64,000 nt of DNA from Bacteroidales bacterium UBA5349. GTDB taxonomy: Bacteria; Bacteroidota; Bacteroidia; Bacteroidales; Tenuifilaceae. The number at the start of each line of letters is the position of its first letter. The stretch's first letter is position 1. The notes beneath the pieces are model-generated. The model was not told the DNA's origin, did no database searches, and worked only from the letters and a program-made list of their open reading frames with translations. A program made the translations under genes and the position numbers. This document shows positions 27,501 to 34,700 of the stretch, one piece after another. The stretch lies in the NCBI GenBank assembly GCA_002410065.1, contig DHQB01000027.1, positions 156,579-220,578 of the forward strand, in the 5' to 3' direction.

Positions 27501-30212
27501 ACCCGCAGTAAGCCCTGAGAATGTTCCCGATACCTGAAATGCAATACCATTTATGCTGTACTCATAAGGAGCAGTACCTTGAGCACCTGCAACGGTAACC
27601 GCTCCGGTGTTATCGCCAAAGCACTGAACGTTTGTTTGTGTAGTAATCGATCCGGTAAGCGGAGCAGCGGGTTGAGTTATTGTAACTGGAACACCAGTAG
27701 TACAAAGGTTTGCATCTCTAACGATTACCGTGTAGGAGCCTGCTGCCAAACCAGTGAATGCCCCTGAAGCCTGAAAATTGACTCCGTTAATACTATAATT
27801 ATAGGGCGGTGTACCGTTATTACCGCTAACGGTAACTGCGCCGGTGTTGTTTCCGAAGCAAAGTACATTGGTTTGTAGGGTGATAGATCCCGCAACAGGG
27901 GTTGCAGGTTGTGTAATGGTTACAGCAACGTTATGGGTACAAAGGTTCGCATCCCTAATGGTTACGGTATGGTTTCCTTGAGTTAGGCCAGTGAATGTTC
28001 CAGAAACCTGAAAACTGCCACCGTCGATGCTGTACATATATGGAGCAGTTCCATTGCTACCTGCAACGGTAACCTCGCCATTGTTACCACCAAAACACAA
28101 TACGTTAACCTGATTGGTTATTGATCCTGTAAGGGCAGCAGCAGGTTGGGTTATGTTAACGGGTATATCAAAGGTACACAAGTTGTTGTCGCGAACGGTT
28201 ATTGTGTAAGGGCCTGCAGTTAAACCAGTAAAAGTACCCGATACCTGAAAACCGCCTCCATTTATACTGTACTCATAAGGAGGTGTGGCATTGGCACCTG
28301 CAACGGTAACTTCACCATTATTGCCTCCAAAACACGATACATTAACCTGATTGGTTATAGAGCCAGTAAGAGGTGTAGCAGGCTCAGTAATGGTAACAGG
28401 TACATCAAAAGTACATCCGTTGTTGTCGCGAATAGTAATTGTGTAACTACCAGCAGTTAATGCTGAGAATAGTCCGGAGGCCTGAAAACTGATACCATCA
28501 ATACTATACTCATATGGGGCAGTTCCGTCGGCACCGGCAACAATAACCTGACCATTGTTGCCCCCAAAGCACAATACATTATCCTGATTGGTTATTGATC
28601 CTGTAAGTGGAGCGGCTGGTTGAGTTATTGTAACTGGAACACCAGTAGTACAAAGGTTTGCATCTCTAACGATTATAGTATAGGGACCTGCTGCCAGATT
28701 AGTGAATGTTCCCGAAGCCTGAAAAGTGGTTCCGTTTATGCTATAATTATAGGGAGGTGTTCCGTTGGAACCGTTAACGGTTACCTGACCAGTGCTATTG
28801 CCAAAGCAGAGCACATTGGTTTGTGCGCCAATAGAACCTGCAACAGCTGTTGCAGGTTGAGTAATGTTTACTGAAACAGGGTAGGTACAAAGATTTGCAT
28901 CTCTAATGATTACAGTATAGTTTCCATTTGCTAGTCCAGTGAAGGTTCCAGAAACCTGAAAATCAACACCGTTAATGCTGTACTGATATGGAGCAGTTCC
29001 TTGCGCACCTGCAACGGTAACCTGACCATTGTTGCCTCCAAAGCACGATACGTTAACCTGATTGGTTATTGATCCTGTAAGGGCAGCAGCAGGTTGGGTA
29101 ATGTTAACAGCCACGTTGAAGGTACAAGAGTTGGAGTTTCTGATGGTTACGGTGTAGGTTCCCATAGTTAAACCAGTGAATGTGCCCAAAGCCTGAAATG
29201 GTGCACCATCAAGGCTATACTCGTATGGTGCGCCGGCACCACTCCCTTCTACGGTAAACTCGCCATTGTTACCACCAAAACACGATACGTTTTGCTGAGA
29301 TGTGATACTGCCTGAGGGTAAGCTGTTTACTGTGATAGTAGCATTATCTTCTGCAAAAGAACATACGCCAGGGGGATCGTTGCTTCTAAGTATAAGGTTA
29401 ACCGTTGTGCCATCTTCGCTTGCATGAGGAGTGTAAAAGGCATTTAGTGCAGTTCTACTGGGGTTAAAGGATCCCAAACCACCAATCCACTCTGCCGATG
29501 ATGCTGAACCACCAAAAGAACCATTAAGTTGAACGGATGATGTTGCGCAAACCTCATAGGGGCCGCCGGCATCAACAGTTGGAGCTTCATCAACATCAAT
29601 ATCAAATTCTATAAATTCCGGAATTGTTGGGCAGCCTTCATTATAACCATAAACCCTATAGGTCCATGTGCCAGTTGAAGGGGGTGTTTCATTAACAGTA
29701 GCAGCAGTGCTTCCAATAGATTGCATGTCGTTTCTTCTTTCCCAATAGTAAAAAGAGGTACCGCTTGCTTCGAGCATAACCGCTGATCCTTCGCAGCTAT
29801 TGTGTGGGGATGAGGTGGGGAAGTCGAGATATAAATTATCGCTTGAGTAAACAACGATGGTTTGTGTTACGGTATAGGTACCATATCCAGTTTTAGTTGC
29901 ACTAAAAGTTAAGTAGTATGTGCCGGGGTTGGGGCAGTTAAATGTAACAAATGGAGCATTTACATCATTAATAAATGCAGCTGCTGTACCGCTCCATGCA
30001 GGACTGTTAATTGTATAAGGATTTGTAGGAGGATTATTAGTTACTCCCCAGAAAAAGAAAATATCGGACCCAGCACAAACAGGCACAGGATCGCTCATGT
30101 TTATCTGAGTTTGGGTTTTGTTATTGATTGTTACTGTAAGCGTTGCAAAAGCATTGCTACCGGTAAAACCCAATATTGATAAAACGGCAAGAAGGGTGTA
30201 AATCCTTTTCAT
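21591..30212 (-). CDS. Giant SprB-like repeat adhesin with gliding motility-associated C-terminal domain
   Basis: This 2873-residue surface protein starts with a signal peptide (RIYTLLAVLSILGFTGSNAFA). An Ig/PKD-like N-terminal region reaches about residue 300. Ten nearly identical 79-residue SprB-type repeats follow (about 300-1089; core CFGGNNGEVTVAG...APYEYSI...GTFTGL...YTVTIRD), then about 17 more divergent repeats to near 2550. The end is a T9SS type B sorting domain (about 2780-2873) with VFSPNGDGINDLW, ISIFNRWGAELW, GWDGRNKNGKDLPTGTYYY and a terminal SGSVTIVR. Such proteins are exported by the type IX system and act as mobile or fixed adhesins. It is the first gene of an operon with porP/sprF. 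No enzymatic domain was seen. Confidence 0.92.
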   Translation of the reverse strand: MKRIYTLLAVLSILGFTGSNAFATLTVTINNKTQTQINMSDPVPVCAGSDIFFFWGVTNNPPTNPYTINSPAWSGTAAAFINDVNAPFVTFNCPNPGTYYLTFSATKTGYGTYTVTQTIVVYSSDNLYLDFPTSSPHNSCEGSAVMLEASGTSFYYWERRNDMQSIGSTAATVNETPPSTGTWTYRVYGYNEGCPTIPEFIEFDIDVDEAPTVDAGGPYEVCATSSVQLNGSFGGSASSAEWIGGLGSFNPSRTALNAFYTPHASEDGTTVNLILRSNDPPGVCSFAEDNATITVNSLPSGSITSQQNVSCFGGNNGEFTVEGSGAGAPYEYSLDGAPFQALGTFTGLTMGTYTVTIRNSNSCTFNVAVNITQPAAALTGSITNQVNVSCFGGNNGQVTVAGAQGTAPYQYSINGVDFQVSGTFTGLANGNYTVIIRDANLCTYPVSVNITQPATAVAGSIGAQTNVLCFGNSTGQVTVNGSNGTPPYNYSINGTTFQASGTFTNLAAGPYTIIVRDANLCTTGVPVTITQPAAPLTGSITNQDNVLCFGGNNGQVIVAGADGTAPYEYSIDGISFQASGLFSALTAGSYTITIRDNNGCTFDVPVTITEPATPLTGSITNQVNVSCFGGNNGEVTVAGANATPPYEYSINGGGFQVSGTFTGLTAGPYTITVRDNNLCTFDIPVNITQPAAALTGSITNQVNVLCFGGNNGEVTVAGSNGTAPYMYSIDGGSFQVSGTFTGLTQGNHTVTIRDANLCTHNVAVTITQPATPVAGSITLQTNVLCFGNNTGAVTVSGNNGTPPYNYSINGVNFQASGAFTGLAAGSYTVIVRDANLCTTGVPVTITQPAAPLTGSITTQTNVQCFGDNTGAVTVAGAQGTAPYEYSINGIAFQVSGTFSGLTAGSYTVTVRDDNMCTYDVTVSITQPIAPLSGTITNQINVSCFGGNDGEVTVAGANGTTPYEYSMDGINFQASGTFSNLALGNYIITIRDANLCTATVPVNITQPATALGGSIINQSNVNCSDSTDGEVTISGTGGTSPYQYSINDINFQGSGTFSGLAEGNYTINIQDANLCNYDVPVTITAPAPIQIDYFTVTSITDLGGCFGDATGSIEVLALGGTPNFVYSLYNGATLVNTQNPVHPAPATFSNLVASNQYRIVVTDANGCTPATQSDIVLIQPNQLIVTGVAITNAICYGEPNGTITITATGGTGDYIYSIYGEVGPYEIPNSFNVTSGFYDIWVMDDNGCTAEYPGNPVYIDEPSKIIFDYGITNIESCFGANEGSIIISNVNGGSGNYEFSIMEPPVWQTDPIFDNLPGGLGILYYVRVKDDAGCIVTGNNGLPVTIDEPAEITFSTTPTHVTGCWYNTNGSISITNVIGGTGIKWVSVDDTGIWQRISNATTIRYFNNLGVGDHIVRVRDRNNDANACEVTRVVTITGPPQIVISDISLTHNECFGDTNGEINVTTSGGTGALNYTLLFEGNPYAGPQASNVFVNLIAGDYTLEIRDDNNCLLTELFTITSPDELTLDTETVDISCNFSGPEGIIRAMSTGGNEPYTITLYMGGVEQANFTNVNSGDWVEFTSLAAASNYEVIVRDAKFPTCSELGSGMLTVIMPDVLEFNPASLIVQDLDCNGVPTGSITIAGQGGTLPYTYTLYDGASNQVGDPIAANDTNPVEFIDLPAGTYTVSINDANNCGPVDSAPITITEPVAIEIDPLLITITHISCFGANDGEISLSATGGTPDLFYTITQGGIPVVGFITQTNNGTFAPLAPGTYVITITDANNCGPVFSDELTVTEPNPIDISTVITDALCHGDNGSFTALATEGTPPYTYVLEDISNVVIDTQNGNVDEWVSFAGIPAGDYTLIVNDANGCNTSRVITIAEPDEVTIAITTAVSPTCDPDGTSNAGVIIAEAQGGSGLYTYTIYRNGAYLSDNTDGVFINLAAGDYYVEVSDTNGCGPATTTTETLTSPTSLQIDDVIVTDVNCYGQSTGELEVIYSGEVGIPQFTITAGDGGWQTGNTFTGLPAGPYTVRVKDDNFCIVTLEVTINQSPQIIITPVLTPPTTSLDFDGSIEVNITGGNPNYWYELHLWDQIAGVWNLVNNFDDTGLTSHTFTNLGVGAYRIIVRDIFSCEAIEDVSLSQFTVLLSGTHVKCNDACDGTITLNALGGVVQALDWTLDGQPFDMEPHWDAISGTYINLCAGLYTVLATDTENVESSAFFEITQPDPYLVTYIITVPNCYTNLAEGIVVFDIQGGTPFVYGYNITWDSGNAQGFMVDELAEGTYTFTITDQNGCEYIVEDVLIEYPEGMTMESFFTYNLLCNNNDSGGITMLVSGGTEPIAYAIDGPNGIEQNTDGIFNSLPAGEYTLSIVDDNGCAFIFEGEFSETVTLTEPDAIIITTLTSPIETLTCHNDTLDIVEMQVIGGTGEYTYSWSNGQEGLDLIEVGTGSYTLTVTDENGCETSEMVVVPGPDPFDVNATVTMAKCRIAPEGNDGTISINNITGGNGVFDADFNIKWYRKGFGHMQNSDGLWAVNELQAGEYYALVTDQKGCEDNIPFIIPFNEANNFEVGIDMEPNYCFGEVANLTTIPVQGTFGSPAQFEWYNLTQNENLIIGTTSSYTTPTLNVTQVILVRVVSSKGCLEQRRDTINVYPEIGPYLVRDDHPFFSNSDLLAFRIGNDPNNPADTTVITVLADTEYPVEIRTKAADYTLSYAWDSPFFAPFNEKNATVMFPTGQYESFQTGTLLNLITNKQEQYIPIVGYVMSQFGCVENIELKARILSKVRMSNVFSPNGDGINDLWFVPYADIFPNLQISIFNRWGAELWSAKASEATKGWDGRNKNGKDLPTGTYYYVISFNVPGSGKWKPISGSVTIVR
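26946..29315 (-). repeat. Ten tandem 237-bp repeats inside the SprB-like gene
   Basis: Ten in-frame units of 79 codons follow one another with no length change. Units 3 and 7, and the junctions after them, are more alike than neighbours. For example 27670-27727 and 28618-28675 are identical over 58 bases and exactly 948 bases (four units) apart. This points to duplication of a four-unit block. Confidence 0.85.
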
Positions 30213-30892
30213 AATATTTTAGATTATGTTATTCATTTCAGCTTGTTGAAAAAAGGCCAAATTTTGTTGAAAAATATTGGATGTAAAGAACGTTGGAACT
30301 CAAAATACTCCTAATTTATAAAGCGAAAGTAGATATTTTTTCATTATGCACAAAAACATACCCCTAAAAATTAGCATGTTAGCGCAATTGGTATAACTAA
30401 GAGGCATTAATTATTTAAATCGAAAAAAATTAAAATACCTGATAATCAATGTTATAATGCGTTTTCTTTATGCTTATTGGCTTATACATCATTTGTACGA
30501 TTATTTTTGCGCAAATGTTCAGAATTTAAAAGGCGTATTCATGCCATTTACACTAATGTTCTGCCCGTTTACGGGCAATTTCGTTGCTTTAGCCTATCTT
30601 TTTGCAATATTAACCCATATTAAACAATAACCCTGCCAGCTGTTATAACTATTTGTGAATTTGACGAATGCGTAAAATAATGTGATTAAACCAATGCCGA
30701 AAGTGGGCATATACTAGTTTTCTATTAAAATAACATTAAATAAACCCTAAAGACGGTTAACAGATGGTTTGTGGGTTATGAAATTATGTAAAGTAGATTT
30801 CCATGAAAAATATTGGCTCAAGAATGGAACATATTGATTGTATTTTCGAATACATTAATATGAGAATCAATTAAATGAAAGGAGAGAGAGCT
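30213..30892. other. Long AT-rich intergenic region
   Basis: These 680 bases separate the diverging SprB-like gene and the two-CxxC gene. They hold no ORF of note. The only structure I see is a short palindrome GCCCG-TTTA-CGGGC at 30562-30575. Promoters for both genes should lie here, but no convincing TTG-N19-TAnnTTTG pair was found. Confidence 0.5.
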
Positions 30893-31294
30893 ATGAAAAC
30901 AAATTTCTTTTGTCCGAAGTGCCAAGGGTACTTAAGCGTAGCCGATAAGGTTGTTTTTGCCATTAAAAAGAAGGGCTTGGATGGTGGTTTACTTTTGTTA
31001 AGCCCCAATCTGGGGGAATACACCTATGAATATCATCCAAGCATTGAGCTAATTGAAGGCGAAGAGATTGACTTTTTCTGCCCAATGTGTGGGTACGATT
31101 TAACCCTTGAGGGAGTCAAAAAATTGGCTAGGGTTAAAATGCAGATAGACGATAAGGAGACATTTTGGGTAGTATTCTCCAAAAAGAAAGGGGAGAGATG
31201 CACCTATAAAATCTCCGATGGAGGGGAGAAAGAATCTTTTGGGGAGCATTCGGGTTTAAATATTGACATTTTGAGTATTAATCTACTGAAATAG
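30893..31294 (+). CDS. Small two-CxxC protein, putative zinc-ribbon-like
   Basis: About 133 residues from the ATG at 30893 (an ATG at 30875 would add six). Two equal-spaced knuckles are seen: NFFCPKCQGYLSV at the start and DFFCPMCGYDLTL near residue 70. Between and after them are beta-rich charged stretches (VKMQIDDKETFWVVFSKKKGE). The two CxxC pairs would bind one zinc as a split ribbon. There is no signal peptide or membrane helix. I do not recognise the family. It stands alone between a long intergenic region and a repeat element, so context gives no role. Confidence 0.6.
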   Translation: MKTNFFCPKCQGYLSVADKVVFAIKKKGLDGGLLLLSPNLGEYTYEYHPSIELIEGEEIDFFCPMCGYDLTLEGVKKLARVKMQIDDKETFWVVFSKKKGERCTYKISDGGEKESFGEHSGLNIDILSINLLK

Positions 31295-31309
31295 GATTAC
31301 GTAAGGGAA

Positions 31310-31610
31310 ATGTGATGAAGGGATGAAGAGCTGATCAGTGGCTTCGAGAGCCACTTCGATGAACACTTCGGCAAGCTCAGTACACCGCTCAGTGCATCGC
31401 TCAGCTACCTCTAAACAATGTCGATATATGGTTATTGGAGCATTGCTTTTGGCAAACAAGAGATTCTTTTCTTTGTCAGTGACTTCGAGAGCCTCAGTCA
31501 CCAGATTGGCCGCTTGGTGAGGCTCATGTTTAGAAAGGCATAACAGATTGCTTCTCCGCCAACTGGCGGATCGCAATGACGAGAAGGAAACGCACCCCTT
31601 CACATATTTA
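31310..31610. repeat. Hairpin-rich intergenic repeat element
   Basis: This stretch holds several short inverted repeats: GTGGCT-TCGAG-AGCCAC (near 31337-31353), GAGCCTCA with TGAGGCTC (near 31489-31525), and CCGCC-AACT-GGCGG (near 31558-31571). Phrases such as CTTCGGCAAGCTCAGT and GGATCGCAATGACGAG are of the kind found in dispersed intergenic repeats of Bacteroidota. Both strands are open over part of it, but the translations are low-complexity and not gene-like. Copy number elsewhere in the genome cannot be seen here. Confidence 0.55.
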
Positions 31611-31637
31611 AGTATTTTGATAATTACCCATTAAACT

Positions 31638-31675
31638 AAAGCCCTTGTAAGTTTTTAAAAACCTACAAGGGCTTT
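31638..31675. terminator. Long near-perfect inverted repeat, likely bidirectional terminator
   Basis: Nineteen-base arms (31638-31656 and 31657-31675) pair with a single mismatch; the core GCCCTTGTA/TACAAGGGC is followed by TTT on both sides. It lies after the stop of the leftward FISUMP gene (31728), which it probably serves; it may also end rightward transcripts from the two-CxxC gene. Confidence 0.65.
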
Positions 31676-31727
31676 GAAATATTAAGGATGAAACACTAAA
31701 GCACTCCCTTTTGCTCTTACTGCTATT

Positions 31728-34700
31728 CTAGGGTATCTTTATGCACCTAACGCTTACCGCATCTTCTCTACTATTTGCGTCAGTGCCTAGAAGATTTAAC
31801 TCACTAACTTCTTCGCTATCATGCGTTAGGCTGTAAACTGTGTTTGCTGTCTGGTTAACCTCCGTGGCAGACCAAAAATATGCTTCTTGTGGTTGGCCTG
31901 AGGGTGTTCCGTAGTAATACCCCGATGAGCCTTGATAGCCTGCAGGTATTGCCGAAAAACCACTTGAGTTAGTTGCGCCAGTGTTTGGAGAGTCCCATAG
32001 ACCCTCGATGTCCATTTCTACTGCCTTTAATTTTCCGCCGGCAAGGTTTACTCCTCCTAAGAAGGTAAAAAGTTCAGTCCAATCACTATTATCTGGCAAC
32101 CTCCATCCTGCTGGGCAAAGACCACGAGCATCCTTAATAACCCCATGAGAGTATACCATTCCATAGTTATGACCCCAATAATTCAGATTGGGATGATAAG
32201 TGTAGTAAGGGACGTTGGGTTCAGGAATATTCCCTGCGTAAATATAGTTAATAGGATCGCCATTGGCGTAGTTAACCGTATGGAGGTTTTGGCCCATCCA
32301 TGTTTGAGTACCAATTACAACCTCGGGGTAACGGGTAGGAGGAAATACAATACTGTCGATCCAGGCACAATCGGATCCAGAAGATACAGAATAATCCTTT
32401 TTGTACTCCCATGTAAGCGTGGTGGCTCCCGCTGGAATTGTAAATGAAACCTGTTCCCAATCTAATTCGCCTGACCACATGCCAAATTCTACTCCGTTTA
32501 CCATAAAACGTAAGATATCGGAATAATCCTCACTGCTAACCTTACGAAGGAATTTAACTTGACCGCCAATGCTTTTGAAAAATATGCTTAAAGAAGCTGA
32601 TTGATCATGGCCAATGGTCTGAGATCGAGCAGAGAAAGTTCCTTCTCCAGCTAGATTATTATCGATAATCCAGCCAGTTTCGCCCTGTGTCCAAAAACTA
32701 ACAAAGTTGCCCGTTTCAAAATCTTCGAACTCTGGGCTCTCGATTGGCAATTTAAACTCTATTTGGTTACCATAACCTGTTCCCTGGTTGTTAGTTGCGT
32801 ATGCCCTTAGATAATACTTTGTATCGATTTCTAGTCCTGTTATTTGGCTAGTGAATGTATCGTTAACGCTTTCGGAGGTTGAGCCCAGATTATCTGTTAG
32901 TGTAGGCGATGGGCTTTGGCTCCAAACCAGACCAACACTAGTTATTGTACTTAGCCCTTCGTAAACTATTTTACCGCCAGAAGATGCCGAATTGTTGGTA
33001 AAGTTGTCTAAAGGGATTGTTGTTAAAATAGGGATACCGGTATCCTTTATGCACCTTACGGTGAGTGCATCCTCCGCATTCATTTGTATATCATAGCCCC
33101 AGTTGTTATTGGTGGTTGCTTCAGCACTATAAGTTACAAGAGTTAGAACTTTATTCCTATTGGGGTATTCACTTTCAGATAGTGACCAGATTGAAGCGCC
33201 AAAGGAATTCTGTTCAAAATAGCCCCATGAACTCCAAAAGCCTGCAGGAACTGCTGAAAAACCACTTTCGTTTGTGGCACCTTCATTTGGAGCTTCCCAG
33301 GAACCAGAACCAAGGGTTCCAATTGTTTTCATTTTTCCACCGGCAATGCTTTGTCCGCCCAATGTGTTAATTACCAATTCCCAATCCTCAATATAGGGAA
33401 GCCTAAATCCAGTAGGGCAAATACCCCGGGCATCTAAAATTGTGCTATAGGAGTATAACTTGCCATGGTTTACAGCATTTACTCCTGGATCTGGATTAAA
33501 AGTATAGAAGTTGCGCGAGGTGTCTGCCTGAGTTGCCATCTCATCTGAATTGTTAAACTGTGTTGTGTTAAGGTTTTGGGCCATCCACTCCTGCTCACCA
33601 ATTTGGGTTGTAAAATATTGGTTTCCCTGTATATCGGTAATAATAGCCTTATAGGTTTTTATTAGCATGGCTTTACTATACTTTACACCATTGCCATTTG
33701 AGGCGTAAGCTTTAACGTAATAGGTTGTATTTGGAACTAGCCCAGTAAAGGAGTGTGCAAATTCTCCAACTTCGATTATCGGATCAGAGAAGTGGTGGGC
33801 ATTATTTAAGATTGTTGGATCGGGGGTAAGCCCAACAACAAACCCTCTGGCAGTAAGCGGAGCTTCGGGGTCGCTTCCATCGTCAACCACTTTTGATGAA
33901 GCGCTAAAGGAGTTAATACCGATATTGCTAATGTATGGTGTGTTGATTAATGGAAGGCCTTGCCCCCAGATACATCGAACGCTTTGGCCACTGTTAGCAT
34001 CATCGGTATAAACTCTGGCAGTTGAATCATATTTATTTAAATAAAGTTTAAAAACATTGGTAACTTGATCCTCGCCTGCCTGTGAAGTATTGGTCCACCA
34101 ATATCCATTATCATGCATTTCAGCAAAATAACTACCATAATATGAGCCTCCAGGTAATCCAGTAAAACCACTTTCGTTGGTTGCCCCAGTATTAGGGCTA
34201 TACCAATGCGTATCGCCAGTTTCTTTAAGTTTTCCGCCAGCAACCTCTTCTCCTCCAAGGAAGGTAATAAGGTCTTCAAAATCGTCTTTAGAGGGGACGT
34301 GCCATCCTGCAGGACAAAGATTATCAAGCGCTACTGTATATCCATTGTATGCAGCGCCATAAATTGGTTCCTCGTGCATAGCATATGCAGGGGTTCCTAG
34401 GAGTGACCATTCGGTACCAATCTCAGATCCATCGTTAAGCTTTGTTGTTTTCAGGTTCTCGCGCATCCAGCATTGATCATTTATTACGACTGTTGAGTAT
34501 TCGTTTTGATCGATATCGGTTATGGTTCCACAGTTAGCAAAGTCGGTTGTTGTGATTATAATTGAATTGCTATATGTGGTTCCAGCTTCGTTGGTTGCAA
34601 ATGCCCTTATATAGTATGTTGCATTTGCAGCTAGCCCTACTATAGTAGTATTAAATGGTAAAGCATCATATAAAAAAGATATACCTTGGTTAATCTCAAT

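Noticed and set aside
27579..28874. Two similar Cys-rich forward open frames (27579-27767 and 28620-28874)
   Set aside because: They are antisense shadows of the SprB-type repeats; their likeness simply mirrors the 948-bp duplication.
26946..29315. Regular repeats that might look like a CRISPR array
   Set aside because: The period is 237 bases, all units are coding and in frame, and no short-repeat/spacer pattern or cas gene exists.
30562..30575. Palindrome GCCCG-TTTA-CGGGC in the long intergenic region
   Set aside because: Only a 5-bp stem with no T-run and no clear relation to either gene; it could be chance.
31283..31603. Leftward 106-codon open frame
   Set aside because: It lies over a palindrome-rich intergenic repeat; the translation is repetitive (such as ERCTERCTELAEV) and has no start context or family.
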